Shown: positions 9,566 to 21,563, counted from the first letter of the stretch. The stretch is DNA of 64,000 nucleotides from Amia ocellicauda (GCF_036373705.1 NC_089850.1:47057048-47121047); one strand, 5' to 3'. The notes: a model not told the origin generated them from the sequence alone. Made by a program: numbers and translations.

Positions 9566-11257
9566 CTAGAAAGAAAGAGAGGGGAGGAAGAGAGAGTAGT
9601 AAAAAGAGTAACAAAAAACAAAAACAAGCAAACCAAAAAACAGTGACGATTAGTTGCAGCAAACAGCTAAGACATCTGATTATATATAGGGCCTACAGTC
9701 TGTGTTCCTTGACACAAACAATACACTATTTCTGTGCAGGATCCTGGTGGGCTGCTGTTAGCTGGTTGTGTGTTTTTAGTACTAACATATCCAGAAGAAA
9801 GTTACACTTAATACCTAAAAAAAATATCAAACACAAACACATTTACAATGAGAGCCTGTAGCACCTGCTCAGATCCCAGGAGCAGCTTCAGACTGAAATA
9901 TCCCGAAAGTCAGTCAGTAGCATATTGTAATGCTGCAGTTTCCTGGCCAATCAGTTTATATAAATTATTGTTTTGTCCTAAAATCTACAGGAAGCTGGAA
10001 ATGGTGATTCGTTTAGATTTTGTATTTTCTAAAAAAATAGTTTCAGATTTTAAATCAAGCACACAAAATATGACATTTGTATTAGTTATACTCTAAAGTT
10101 TATCTATAGAATAAAATAAGAATGCAGTTGAGTTTTTTGTTCACCAGTTCACCAGGCACCACTAAGCAATAATTAATCTCATCCACGTGCAGTGCTAAGC
10201 ATGGCACGAGGCTGTTGTTCTCAGAAATCAGTATCAGCTCAGACATACAGTGTATGTATACATAACATTCATATATACATGTATTCATAACACTCTTGGC
10301 AATAGCACATTAAATGTATCCAAGTTTAATTTGGCGATTAAATCTTGTTGTTGTAGTTCTGTGTGTTGCAATCATTAAACATATTTGCAAGGTGAGTATT
10401 AATTCAAAGTTAATTCAGTACTGACAAATAGTTTTTGCAACAGCTTAAAAATTTAAGTCAAATTATAATAATGGTGTGATCGAACATTAAATTAATGTTT
10501 TGGACATATGCTATAAAAATAGAAAGAAGCCTGGAGTTAAAAAGCTTGAATGTTTTCTAACTCAATAACTCAATAGATTGTATTATATTTATAACAATTA
10601 AAAATAATGTTAAAAATATCATATCATATCATATTATTTTTTAATGTACAATGTTGTTGTTATGTTATGTTGTGTTATTGTGTTAACTGATATTTGTTTT
10701 TCTACATAAAGATTTTTCTTTCATACATCTGCAAATATATAAAGAATTAAACTGATTTGAATGACTGGAACTTTGTAAATAGTAGTACCAATACTTTTTC
10801 AAAATACATAAATTAATTAATTGTACTGTAAAGGATCAGTTATCAGCAATCTTACCTTTTACACTTGTTGGTAACCAAACCACCTCCAGAGCCTGTAACT
10901 TTCCCCAAATGACATAGGTCACAAACTGTTTGATTTGTGGTTTCAACTAATTGCACAACTGAAACAGACTACAGGATGACTGCCACGTTTTCATAAAATC
11001 AGTCAATGATAAAACTAGCAGAAGCTTAAACTCAGAGCTCTGTGCCTTTATCCACACTGATTAATAATTAATAGAAACCTAAAATGTAACGTGCAACTTG
11101 TCACATCCTAAATAGTTGAGCTACCTTGTGCCATAAGTGTGTTTCTCGTTAAATTAAAAATCTGAAACAGTTTGTAATGGTACTAAAAATGCTTTCCTCT
11201 GGTTTAAGTAACTTTCTGACCAGAACAAAGACAAGTTTATTGAGAGTCGAGTGGAGC
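9566..11257. other. Upstream region of connexin 2
   Basis: No coding gene is supported. Reading the minus strand, a strong splice donor AAAAG|GTAAG lies at about 10851-10860, making it a candidate for the end of the non-coding first exon of connexin 2. Further upstream, near 11050, is a 'gataaagg' TATA-like word. This is inference only. Confidence 0.35.
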
Positions 11258-11487
11258 TACAGTGAGGGAAAAAAGTATTAGATCCCCTGCTGATTTTGTA
11301 CGTTTGCCCACTGACAAAGTAATGATCAGTCTATTATTTTAATGGTAGGTGTATTTTAACAGTGAGAGACAGAATAACAACAAAAAAATCCAGAAAAATG
11401 CATTTCAAAAAAGTTATAAATTGATTTGCATGTTAATGAGGGAAATAAGTATTTGATCCCCTATCAATCAGCAAGATTTCTGGCTCC

Positions 11488-11568
11488 CAGGTGTCTTTTA
11501 TACAGGTAACGAGCTGAGATTAGGAGGTGCTCCTAATCTCAGCTCGTTACCTGTATAAAAGACACCTG
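11488..11568. repeat. Perfect 81-bp palindrome (39-bp arms, 3-bp loop)
   Basis: The arm beginning caggtgtcttttatacagg is followed by gtg and then the exact reverse complement. The same hairpin with a different loop is in the other copy of this transposon (38575-38671), so it belongs to the element. Confidence 0.95.
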
Positions 11569-11610
11569 TCCACAGAAGCAATCAATCAATCAGATTCCAA
11601 ACTCTCCACC

Positions 11611-12618
11611 ATGGCCAAGACCAAAGAGTTGTCCAAGGATGTCAGGGACAAGATTGTAGACCTACACAAGGCTGGAATGGGCTACAAGACCATCGCCAAG
11701 CAGCTTGGTGAGAAGGTGACAACAGTTGGTGCGATTATTCGCAAATGGAAGAAACACAAAATAACTGTCAGTCTCCCTCGGTCTGGGGCTCCATGCAAGA
11801 TCTCACCTCGTGGAGTTTCAATGATCATGAGAATGGTGAGGAATCAGCCCAGAACTACACGGGAGGATCTTGTTAATGATCTCAAGGCAGCTGGGACCAC
11901 AGTCACCAAGAAAACAATTGGTAACACACTACGCCATGAAGGACTGAAATCCTGCAGCGCCCGCAAGGTCCCCCGCTCAAGAAAGCACATGTACAGGCCC
12001 GTCTGAAGTTTGCCAATGAACATCTGAATGATTCAGAGGAGAACTGGGTGAAAGTGTTGTGGTCAGATGAGACCAAAATTGAGCTCTTTGGCATCAACTC
12101 AACTCGCCGTGTTTGGAGGAGGAGGAATGACCCCAAGAACACCATCCCCACCGTCAAACATGGAGGTGGAAACATTATGCTTTGGGGGTGTTTTTCTGCT
12201 AAGGGGACAGGACAACTGCACCGCATCAAAGGGACGATGGACGGGGCCATGTACCGTCAAATCTTGGGTGAGAACCTCCTTCCCTCAGCCAGGGCATTGA
12301 AAATGGGTTGTGGATGGATATTCCAGCATGACAATGACCCAAAACACACAGCCAAGGCAACAAAGGAGTGGCTCAAGAAGAAGCACATTAAGGTCCTGGA
12401 GTGGCCTAGCTAGTCTCCAGACCTTAATCCCATAGAAAATTTGTGGAGGGAGCTGAAGGTTTGAGTTGCCAAACGTCAGCCTCGAAACCTTAATGACTTG
12501 AAGAGGTTCTGCAAAGAGGAGTGGGACAAAATCCCTCCTGAGATGTGTGCAAATCTGGTGGCCAACTACAAGAAACGTCTGACCTCTGTGATTGCCAACA
12601 AGGGTTTTGCCACCAAGT
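11611..12618 (+). pseudogene. Tc1-like transposase, copy A (frameshift and two stops)
   Basis: The natural start is [10 protein letters not shown] at 11611. The N-terminal helix-turn-helix and IIRKWKKH block are readable. Compared with the intact copy at 37513-38532, one base is missing near 11974, so the frame closes at 12006. The second frame then reads VLWSDET (first catalytic Asp), [10 protein letters not shown] and [10 protein letters not shown] (second Asp). Stop TAG at 12411-12413 replaces a Gln codon. TGA at 12462-12464 replaces CGA, a typical CpG decay change. The catalytic Glu block NPIENLW is still readable. No transposase can be made from this copy. Confidence 0.92.
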
Positions 12619-12629
12619 CCCTCACTGTA

Positions 12630-12893
12630 ATACTGTTACAATGGGTGTGTTATAATACTCTGTAACTGTTCAAAGCATTTGCTTTCTTTGCAGCTTAATG
12701 TTCCTGTGCTCTGGTATCCTTGACATTATCTGTGTTGTTCTAATGTTTACATTCAGATTCATTCCAGGGGTTTCACAAACAATTTTGTTTTTAATACATG
12801 CATTAGGATTTGATTAAGTTTCCAAAAATAATTAGATTAGATACATATTACCAATACATATTATCTTGTTGTATGTATATATATATATATATA
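12630..12893. other. Spacer with (TA)n tract at 12875-12895
   Basis: AT-rich sequence ending in about ten TA units. Nothing else is recognised. Confidence 0.5.
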
Positions 12894-13220
12894 TACAGTT
12901 AGGTCCATAAATATTTGGACAGTGGCACAATTGCCATCATTTTGGCTCTGTATGCCACCACAATGGATTTGAAAGGAAACAATTAAGATGTGCTTGAAGT
13001 GCAGACTTTCATCTTTAATGTGAGGGTAGTTACATCCAGGCATAAGTACCCAGGCATACAACAGTGTTTCTGCCATGAGCCTTCAGAAACTCAGAGCAGG
13101 CCAATAGGAGAAAAAGATGAAAATTAAATTGAATCAGTTATTATAATCAGCAAAATCAGTATAAAGCTGGTATGGTTGGGGGCATGTTTATAAAGGCTTT
13201 GATGAAAACATGGTGAGTAT
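12894..13220. mobile_element. Fragment of a Tc1-like element
   Basis: The left end reads TACAGTTAGGTCCATAAATA followed by tttggaca, a terminal sequence common in fish Tc1-like elements, next to a TA repeat. A non-coding segment typical of the subterminal region follows. No matching right end was found, so it is truncated; the right border given is approximate. Confidence 0.6.
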
Positions 13221-13682
13221 GGTGACAAGCAGTAAAGGCTGATAACCTGCTGACCAGTGCCACATAAGCAGTTTCAACTAATCACACACACCTACAACAG
13301 TAATAAATAATCTCATGCATATGTTAATTGTATTTTTGAATATTATGCATCTGGCAATTCTATTTGTATTGTATTTCAACATGGTGTTATCACTTTTAAG
13401 ACTGCACCCTGTTGCCCATCTCAGGAAATACAAAAAGGCTCTTTAGTTTTTTACTTCACATCATGTTAGAGGAAATTACAGGGTGAACTTGTTACTTTTT
13501 GACAGCTGTTTGCTGAGAATTTCTGAAACTTTAACTGTAATACAAAGGATGGTGGTCATAATGTAACGTTATTATACAATATTTACATAATTATTACATA
13601 GAGTATTTCCAACATAAAATAGATAGAAACCTTAATTTTTATAATTGTGTTTATACTTTTTGGAATACTATATATATATATA

Positions 13683-14898
13683 TACACTCACCTAAAGGAT
13701 TATTAGGAACACCATACTAATACTGTGTTTGACCCCCTTTCGCCTTCAGAACTGCCTTAATTCTACGTGGCATTGATTCAACAAGGTGCTGAAAGCATTC
13801 TTTAGAAATGTTGGCCCATATTGATAGGATAGCATCTTGCAGTTGATGGAGATTTGTGGGATGCACATCCAGGGTACGAAGCTCCCGTTCCACCACATCC
13901 CAAAGATGCTCTATTGGGTTGAGATCTGGTGACTGTGGGGGCCAGTTTAGTACAGTGAACTCATTGTCATGTTCAAGAAACCAATTTGAAATGATTGGAC
14001 CTTTGTGACATGGTGCATTATCCTGCTGGAAGTAGCCATCAGAGGATGGGTACATGGTGGTCATAAAGGGATGGACATGGTCAGAAACAATGCTCAGGTA
14101 GGCCGTGGCATTTAAACGATGCCCAATTGGCACTAAGGGGCCTAAAGTGTGCCAAGAAAACATCCCCCACACCATTACACCACCACCACCAGCCTGCACA
14201 GTGGTAACAAGGCATGATGGATCCATGTTCTCATTCTGTTTACGCCAAATTCTGACTCTACCATCTGAATGTCTCAACAGAAATCGAGACTCATCAGACC
14301 AGGCAACATTTTTCCAGTCTTCAACTGTCCAATTTTGGTGAGCTTGTGCAAATTGTAGCCTCTTTTTCCTATTTGTAGTGGAGATGAGTGGTACCCGGTG
14401 GGGTCTTCTGCTGTTGTAGCCCATCCGCCTCAAGGTTGTACATGTTGCGGCTTCACAAATGCTTTGCTGCATACCTCGGTTGTAACAAGTGGTTATTTCA
14501 GTCAAAGTTGCTCTTCTATCAGCTTGAATCAGTCGGCCCATTCTCCTCTGACCTCTAGCATCAACAAGGCATTTTTGCCAACAGGACTGCTGCATACTGG
14601 GTGTTTTTCCCTTTTCACACCATTCTAAACCCTAGAAATGGTTGTGCATGAAAATCCCAGTAACTGAGCAGATTGTGAAATACTCAGACCGGCCCGTCTG
14701 GCACCAACAACCATGCCACGCTCAAAATTGCTTAAATCACCTTTCTTTCCCATTCATTCATTCAGTTTGGAGTTCAGGAGATTGTCTTGACCAGGACCAC
14801 ACCCCTAAATGCATTGAAGCAACTGCCATGTGATTGGTTGGTTAGATAATTGCATTAATGAGAAATTGAACAGGTGTTCCTAATAATCCTTTAGGTGA

Positions 14899-14903
<5 letters not shown>
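13683..14903 (-). mobile_element. Tc1-like transposon, DD36E type, 1.2 kb
   Basis: Short terminal inverted repeats: CACTCACCTAAAGGATTATT on the left and its inverse ending ggtgagtg on the right, each bordered by TA. Both sides continue into (TA)n, so it inserted in a TA microsatellite. It carries a transposase on the minus strand that is complete except for the N-terminal region. Confidence 0.93.
13717..14760 (-). pseudogene. Tc1-like transposase (DD36E), N-terminal region broken
   Basis: The ORF at 13717-14595 gives 292 residues without a stop. Catalytic residues are present: D101 in AWSDES, D192 in FQQDNAPCH and E229 in NPIEHLWD. There are 36 residues between the second Asp and the Glu, as in the DD36E group of Tc1-like elements. 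GGGGVMVWGMF and the C-terminal KAKGG are intact. Upstream, the DNA-binding part (GDLSNFERGMVVGARRAG, then SISQSAQLLGFSCTTISRV) is readable in another frame and ends in a TAG at 14625-14627. The helix-turn-helix region is therefore split from the catalytic domain. Probably inactive, though decay is mild. Confidence 0.88.
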
Positions 14904-14933
<30 letters not shown>

Positions 14934-14955
14934 TTTTTTTTTGTTGTTTTTTTTG
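14902..14955. repeat. (TA)n followed by T-rich tract
   Basis: About 15 TA units at 14902-14931 followed by runs of T. Confidence 0.9.
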
Positions 14956-15230
14956 CAGGTGTTTATTTAACAGAGAACTGGCCTCACAAAACCCTGACAT
15001 GTGACCCATATCTAGTCTATAAAACACAAGGCCTGGACAAATTATTAATAGGACATTATATCTTTGTTCATATAGAACTATGAGAACAAATACATATAGG
15101 TATAAGCAGGGATGGCACTTTAGCTTGGGTTTAACAAGTCTGCAGTACGTAAATAACTGCATCTGGATAGAAACAACAATGACAGGAGTGTATTTAGACA
15201 CATAGGAGCGATAGGAATCATACAGGTGGT

Positions 15231-16205
15231 CTACATGAATGTTACTTTTTTCACTGCTATCTGAGAGGTCCTTCCAGAAGAGGGGTGAGCATACACGGCA
15301 CTGCCTTGAGGGTGGGCAGGGGGGCCTTGTTCCTTCCCTTCCTCCTCCTCTCTATCAGCACTTTTCATGAACTCAAGCGTCTTCCCCTGAAGCTCTGTTT
15401 CCAGGTTCACCCAGTTCTGGAACATGTGCTCCTTATTTTTGAGATGGCCGTCATCTTTCGGCGGAGCTGTAGGGGTCGCCGTGAAGTTCTTCTGCTTTTT
15501 CTGCATGAGGTTGTGAACTGATTTAAAGCACAGGTAGAAGATCTCAGTGACATTTAACACCAAAGACACACATGCCACCACGAGCATGAACAGAATGAAG
15601 ATGGTCTTCTCAGTGGGGCGTGACATGTAACAGTCTACTCTGTGGGGGCAGGGAAACCTGTCACACACAAACTGAGGTTCCAGCATGAAGCCATACAGAT
15701 AATACTGCCCGACAATGAAAGCAACTTCCAACATAATTTTAGCAATGACGTTTAGCAGATAACTACACAGCAAACTTCCTCGTATTCTCACTTTCCCCTT
15801 GGCCTTTGTGTATTTCGACATCTTACTGAGCTTCTTCGTGACAGGACTGGCATGGTCGTCTTGGGTTTCATTTTGCATGCTAAGACTAATTTTCTCCTCC
15901 CTGTGGATCACATGCACAACGTGTCCCAGGTAGACAAGAGTCGGGGTGGAAACAAAAATGATCTGAAGGACCCAGAAGCGAATGTGGGAGATCGGGAAAG
16001 CCAGGTCATAACAGACGTTCTCACAACCAGGCTGCTGTGTGTTGCAGATGAAATCTGATTGCTCGTCACCCCACACCTTTTCTGCTCCCGCCCCCAGCAC
16101 TAAAATCCTGAAGACAAACAGGACAGTCAGCCAGACCTTCCCAACCACTGTGGAGTGGGACTGCACCTTATCCAGCAGCCTGCCCAGAAATGACCAGTCT
16201 CCCAT
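15231..16205 (-). CDS. connexin (gap junction protein, alpha/Cx32.2-like), 324 aa
   Basis: Gap-junction channel subunit with an uninterrupted ORF. Residues 1-50 are identical in sequence to connexin 2, and the next 50 nearly so. Membrane segments lie at about 22-42, 76-98, 146-168 and 202-226. Loop 1 has C54, C61, C65 and loop 2 has C181, C186, C192 followed by SRPTEKT. The cytoplasmic loop and the 95-residue tail differ strongly from connexin 2. The tail holds Ser/Thr and Glu-rich stretches ([12 protein letters not shown]) that could be regulated, but no specific site is proven. A splice acceptor (ttctgcag) ends 20 bases before the ATG. All docking motifs are present and it looks functional. 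Confidence 0.95.
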   Translation of the reverse strand: MGDWSFLGRLLDKVQSHSTVVGKVWLTVLFVFRILVLGAGAEKVWGDEQSDFICNTQQPGCENVCYDLAFPISHIRFWVLQIIFVSTPTLVYLGHVVHVIHREEKISLSMQNETQDDHASPVTKKLSKMSKYTKAKGKVRIRGSLLCSYLLNVIAKIMLEVAFIVGQYYLYGFMLEPQFVCDRFPCPHRVDCYMSRPTEKTIFILFMLVVACVSLVLNVTEIFYLCFKSVHNLMQKKQKNFTATPTAPPKDDGHLKNKEHMFQNWVNLETELQGKTLEFMKSADREEEEGKEQGPPAHPQGSAVYAHPSSGRTSQIAVKKVTFM

Positions 16206-16227
16206 TCTTCAGCTGAATCTTTGAACT
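16206..16227 (-). promoter_or_regulatory. 5' UTR remnant and splice acceptor of connexin 3
   Basis: On the minus strand, ttctgcag is followed by 20 bases and the ATG. This 20-base leader matches connexin 1 at 18 of 20 positions but not connexin 2. Confidence 0.7.
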
Positions 16228-19201
16228 GCAGAATAAACGTGTTGATAATTCAATAATAATAAGCATCATACTACTAATACTACTACTAATAATAGTGACA
16301 ATTCTGGGTGGATAAAGGGGATGCTTTCTTCACATTGTAATGTTTTGCCCAGTTCAGATGAACCTGTACTGTCAGTACTGCACATCTGCCATGTTTTGAC
16401 TGCACTGATATCTATATTTATGCTGCATAAGGCCTTGAAGCAAGCACTTATTATAGTCACCATAAATTCATCTCCTAATGAATAGACTGACTGAAAGATA
16501 TTATTTTTTAATGCAAATGCATTTCCTAATGTATTATTATTTTTATAATTGTTATCATATTTTTTGTATCATATATGTAAAGCCTATAAGCTATTTGTTA
16601 GAGACTAATAAACTGATATTTGTAATGCTGATTACACTACTTCTATCTTAGTGCAGAATACACTGTGTCCTGAATATACTTTATCAGTAACAGAACCAGT
16701 GCTCTTTATATCTAATGGGAACCAAGGACCTGACCTTGTCCATCCTTTAAACACAGATTCTCTTTTCCTTGTTAAAGAACAGACTTTAGATATAAATCGG
16801 GGTTAACTTGAACTGGTAAGAAACGTGACATTTGCTGACAATCAGAATATTTGAATGTATTTGTTTCATGTTAAGTCTGAATTTAAAAGGACTTTGTGTA
16901 TGTGTGACCTAAAGCACATTTCCCCTGGTGCTGTGGTTCCTATGTGGTGAATGATGATCACACACAGGGGAGCAACTGGAAGAATTAAGTGAACCAGTCA
17001 ACCTACAAGGCTCTACCCACCCATAAATATATAATTGTTCTTTAGATAGTTTTAGTTGGTTTAGTTACTTTTTGCTTTTCTCAATCAATGTTTTATTAAT
17101 CTGATCAAATATTTATGAAAATACTATTCTTGTCAGTTTTTTATAATTCATTAAGATATGCAGATACAGAACTAAAAAAGCAGTGTGTTGTACTACATAA
17201 CTGCTTTGGAGAAGTAGAGAATAATGTACAGGTGAATTAAACTTTTGTGTTTTCTAGAGTATAAATAAGAAACTGGAAAACAAAACAACTTTTTAAATTG
17301 TAAAAGCAGAACAAATATCCTCAAACTATAATGATTATAAGTCTTTACTTACCAAATATAGTCTGTAATATCATGTATGTCGTCTTCTTTCCAGTGAGAC
17401 CTCTCCACAACTAGTACTATCACCCTCCTCCCCTAACACATCCCTCGGGAAAGTTTCTAGAAAGCTGAAGAGGAAAATGTAACCCATCCCCTTTTTCAGG
17501 AGGTTCCTATTAAATGCATATACCTTCCTCTCAGTAATTTATATTACAGCTGACCTGTGGCAGAAAAGATCCGAAACGCTATAAGAGCATCAGTGACGCA
17601 ATTTTCCAAAGAATTCTGAAACATATAAGCATGTTTCATATAATTCATAGTATGAAGACCAGATGATTTTTGATTTTAATGCAATAGTTTTAATATTAAT
17701 ATAAATTATTCTTTTTTTTTTTTTGGTCATCTCTGGAGTGTGACAGGAAGGTGTGAAAGGGCAGATGAGACATTGTATGCTCCCCATGAAGCTGTCACCA
17801 GAGCCATTCTCTGAACACCCTCTGTGCAACTCACCGTTTCTCCTTCTCCATGCTGCTTTACCTGGAAATGTACCAGGAACTGGGGGCTGCACGTCTCCTG
17901 CATTGGTGCGGTGAAGAGCGGGTGCTGGGATAGATAGTAATAGTTTGTAATCAAAGTAGTAATGTATAACGTAGGCTAGGAGTCATATGCATCAGTAAGA
18001 GTATGTGAAAGTTAGTAGGTTAGTAGCTAGTATAATAGCAGGTATGTTCATGATCATGATAGGGTGTCAGTTAGTATATGTAAGTTATTATTATTAGTGT
18101 TGAATAATAATAATAATAACAACAACTGAAATAGCACCAAGAGTAAATATGCTGTTTTTACATCATAAATCCTCTATAATATGCAAATGAGAGCCCAATA
18201 AGGAAAAGACAAGTATGGTAGAAGGCAGCTTAGCATAAGGGAATAAGAAATATCATACGAAACCATGGCCCAAATATGAAGCGGTGACACTTTAGTCCCC
18301 TTCAAGACTGTACTGTGATGTTATATGGTAAAGGTGTAGTGTGGTGTAGCATGGAAGAATTCAGGTTACACCTTACTAAATGTAATTAAATCACCTAGGT
18401 AGTAAAGGTCTTTATTTGTCAGATTTTTTAAATAACACATTTATTTTTAAATGAATTGGAAAAAGCAGAAAATACTATAATTGACATGGATTCCACACCA
18501 TGTAGACACATTACAACCGATCTGCAAAAGAAGGTCAACCACTTTATTTCTCCACTGTCCTAAACAAAAAATACCCACGTTTTGGAAAGATCATACTGCT
18601 ATGATCAATTCGGAAAGAGCGGAGGTAATTCAGCATTACACAATCAAATGTGTTGCCTAAATCCTAAATCTGAATCTAGAATCAAACTATGATGAGGCAA
18701 AATAAACACACTGTATGAACAGAATGTACAGCTTAATACTTACCATTCAATCCAGGAGTTAAAATCCATGATTTAGTAAATGCAGACTTGAGAAAAATAT
18801 ATGCTAACCACAGTAGTAAACAAGAAATATTCTGACTAAATAGGAGAAGCTGTAAACACCCCAATTTAACAAATTAATACACTAAAGAAATGAGAAACCA
18901 CTAGGGAACCCTGCACTCACTGGTAATGGTTGATTTACATAACTGGGCTTTTCCAGAGTAAAGCTTTAGTGGTACATATATAAAACATTAACCTTTGATG
19001 AACAGATTGATGTTTTACAAAACACCAAGATGTACATTCTGCTTGAGGAAAGGCGTGGTTGTTGCAAATTATAATTATCCACAAACATTTGTATTCACTG
19101 TAGGCAATGGAACAAACGCTTTCACACTGTGCATGATACACGCATCACCCAACCCACCCAGCCTATGCTTTTAAGGAAGTCTTCCAAGATGAGGTCTTCT
19201 T
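16228..19201. other. Intergenic: connexin 3 upstream and hsdl1 3' flank
   Basis: No coding gene is supported. On the minus strand an excellent splice donor TTTG|GTAAGTAA lies at about 17345-17360, a candidate for the end of connexin 3's non-coding first exon. ORFs at 17590-17954 have no recognisable homology. A short (AAT)n tract lies at 18099-18122. Confidence 0.4.
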
Positions 19202-19273
19202 TTAAGTTGCTTGGCTGAGTATGTTTGACCCCCAAACCCACATCCATTCGGGCATGTACTGTGCAAACCAAAA
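19202..19273 (-). CDS. hsdl1: hsdl1 coding exon 4 (short terminal exon)
   Basis: Acceptor tttgtactag; 23 codons plus TAA. Reads [19 protein letters not shown], close to the human C-terminal exon as I recall it. The exon is too short to appear as an ORF and was found by matching the expected peptide. Confidence 0.88.
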   Translation of the reverse strand, partial: FWFAQYMPEWMWVWGSNILSQAT

Positions 19274-21085
19274 CTAGTACAAACAAAGAGAAAAAGAACA
19301 ACAATTAGCATTTTTTTTTGGTAATTCATTTCATACATCATGTATCATAATATAACCAATATAATATAATATATAATATAATATAATAATATAATCTTTT
19401 TTTTGGAATGTGTCATTTTATACAAAAACAAAACATTTTATTACTGATTTCAGTTTTAATGCCACGGATGTCACATATCTAAACTAAACTAAAACGTAAC
19501 CTTTTACAGAAGATTGTGCTGAAACTGATTGGTACCTGTATGGAGTGCGGCCAGTAGCCAGTGGTCCTGTGAGAGATTCCTAGAGTGGAGACTGCATGGC
19601 GCGCATACACCTGGGGGTGAGGTACCAGCCACCCACTGTGTATTACTCCAGTGACGGCGTTCATTTGAGAGGCGATGTAAAAAGGCACCAAGCTCTGCAC
19701 AAATATCCCTTTCGATGCATATTCATAGTGTAATGCACGGCTGAAATGGTCTACATAGGCCTGGAAGGAAACAAAAACATGTTTATTTGCCTGCATGGTA
19801 AAGTAAAACATGCAATGGTAAATCCAAACCTTGCATATGCACATGTTGCTTGCACCAGGATCAGACAGTAATACATACAAGCAGCATGGCAATCACAGAG
19901 TTCATGATGCATTTTACTGGTGCTTCTATTAATCTGAGAGCACAGTGAAGTATGTGGTGCTGACAGCATGTATCTATCGATCATCTTTCTAGCACCTTGG
20001 ATGCCGAGGACGCAGTCATCTTTGGGGTGGGTTTACAACAGGATCCAGAGGAGATATTTATAATGGCTCCCTTCTTCCTCTCCAACATGCCTGGCAGAAC
20101 AACATGCACCATCATGGTGGCAGCTGCAATGTTTGTATTAATAATGTCCCAGAGCTTGTCTTCAGGCACTTCGGTAAAGTGCTGTGGGTATCCGTACAAT
20201 TCAGCCACATTGTTCACAAGAAAGCCAATCTCTTTGTCCTTGAGGGCCTCTGTAATAGGCTTGTACGCCGCCCGGCCCTGGCTGAAGTCTGCCTCAATGA
20301 TGGCCGCCTCCACCCTGTGAGCCTCGGTGAGGGCCCTGGCAACGTCATCCATGCTGCGCTTGTCGGGACAGATCAGGATGATGCTGACACCCCGCCTGGC
20401 TAGCTCCTCTGCGTAAGCTTTTCCTAGACCATCTACAGCACCTGCATGAGAAATTAAGCACAGATTATGACAAGCAAGCAAGCAAGTAGGGTTTTTATTG
20501 TTAACACATTAGTACTTAGGTTGTACACTGCAACACCATTTCATTTCTATTTTACTCCTACTAGTGTAAATAGAATTTCCCAGGACATGAATACATAAGT
20601 ATTGAGTTTTTCTGATCTGAATGATTCTTAAATCTCTGTTCATTAGAAGTCAAACACTACCCAATATAAGAATTAGATGTTGTTTTTTAAAGGATCAGGT
20701 AACTGAATTCACTTTTTTTTTTTTTAAATACATATCCTATCACATTTTGATAGGCTGACACAGTTACAGTTCTCTGGTCTGAATGAGTAGCCAAGACAGC
20801 AACATAACCACTAACCATAAATGCATAAGAATACCATCTAATGAACTAGAAACATAAAAGCTTACCACAGATGACTGCCCATTTGCCATAGTGCTGAACA
20901 AGGTCTGCCCTGCTGATCAATCTGGGTATGAAATGCAGCCTGATCAGACTGTAACAGTCCCTCACTAAGGAAAACGCTTTGCTGGCTGTATAAAAAGCCC
21001 CAACCACAGCCAGGGCTTCGACATAACTACTACACGAACGTTCAATTTCGCGATATAAAAAGTAAAAGCTGTCCACAGCAGCCAT
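19202..21085 (-). CDS. hsdl1: Inactive hydroxysteroid dehydrogenase-like protein 1 (four exons, 320 aa)
   Basis: Member of the short-chain dehydrogenase/reductase family, related to 17-beta-hydroxysteroid dehydrogenases. HSDL1 is regarded as catalytically inactive because the active-site Tyr is replaced. Exons on the minus strand are 20866-21085, 19996-20441, 19536-19760 and 19202-19273; all junctions are GT-AG and in frame. The N-terminus [15 protein letters not shown] matches vertebrate HSDL1. A Gly-rich nucleotide-binding motif [11 protein letters not shown] starts at residue 74, NNVA is present, and [10 protein letters not shown] carries the Ser position. The YxxxK site reads S218-SAS-K222; from memory, human HSDL1 has Phe at 218. 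The last exon ([13 protein letters not shown]) is short and ends about 10 residues earlier than human. It is head-to-head with tbc1d32. Confidence 0.95.
19536..19760 (-). CDS. hsdl1: hsdl1 coding exon 3
   Basis: Acceptor tttccag; donor CAG|GTACCA. 75 codons from [10 protein letters not shown] to GYWPHSIQ, matching the exon break in the family. Confidence 0.93.
19996..20441 (-). CDS. hsdl1: hsdl1 coding exon 2
   Basis: Acceptor tctcatgcag; donor AAG|GTGCTA. Encodes the cofactor-binding motif through K222 of the former active site. Confidence 0.93.
20866..21085 (-). CDS. hsdl1: hsdl1 coding exon 1
   Basis: Starts at the ATG at 21083-21085 and ends CTGTG|GTAAGC. Encodes the N-terminal hydrophobic segment and the first strand of the Rossmann fold. 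Confidence 0.92.
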
Positions 21086-21331
21086 GACATAACAGGTTTC
21101 AAGATACAGCTATATATGTATATCGGTTTAAAACATAAACATACTAAGATGACTTAATCGTATGTGAAATAACGAGCTTTGCAGTATATCCATAGGACAT
21201 TACAGACAGTTTAAATGTCTGTTCTACGAAGTACTACCCATAATAAGCAGATTAATACTGTGGCATTAACAACACAACGAATCCGGAAGAGATTCAGACC
21301 GGAGCGCTGAATACAGATCACATGATATTGT

Positions 21332-21337
21332 CACGTG
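21332..21337. promoter_or_regulatory. CACGTG box (palindromic TCACGTGA)
   Basis: Perfect palindrome bound by USF/TFE-type bHLH-zip factors in general. It lies about 250 bases upstream of the hsdl1 ATG. Confidence 0.45.
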
Positions 21338-21510
21338 AATGACACTTGTTTATGTAAATACTCGTTATTCTGGTGTCGATTTGTTAGGTATTATTACATA
21401 CAGACACATATATGACATTCAGTACACACAATGATTGTAATCCTTTCTTAAAAACTGAATTTGCTACAAATAATGAAATCTGTTCCCCGGAGGAGGCTGC
21501 ACACGTGTTT

Positions 21511-21520
21511 CCCACAATGC
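21511..21520. promoter_or_regulatory. ZNF143/THAP11-like motif
   Basis: CCCACAATGC fits the core of the SBS motif (CCCANAATGC) found in many housekeeping and divergent promoters. It lies next to a CACGTG at 21502-21507. Confidence 0.45.
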
Positions 21521-21563
21521 GCTGCGCTTGACTCTCGCGTTGCTTGCAGCAGACGCCTTCCTT

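Larger units (their letters stand above)
11258..12629 (+). mobile_element. Tc1-like transposon copy A, right terminal repeat deleted
   Basis: The left end at a TA reads TACAGTGAGGGAAAAAAG, and the long left terminal repeat runs to about 11463. It carries an outer and an inner direct repeat, the IR/DR arrangement. The right end keeps only CCCTCACTGTA, directly after the transposase C-terminus. The copy at 37305-38901 has a full right repeat of about 200 bp, so about 200 bp were lost here. An 81-bp hairpin sits between the left repeat and the transposase start. Confidence 0.9.

Noticed and set aside
17590-17954. 100-aa and 75-aa minus-strand ORFs upstream of connexin 3
   Set aside because: No recognisable family, overlapping frames, no splice support.
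19122-19304. 60-aa minus-strand ORF
   Set aside because: The real product in this stretch is the last hsdl1 exon (19202-19273) in a different frame.
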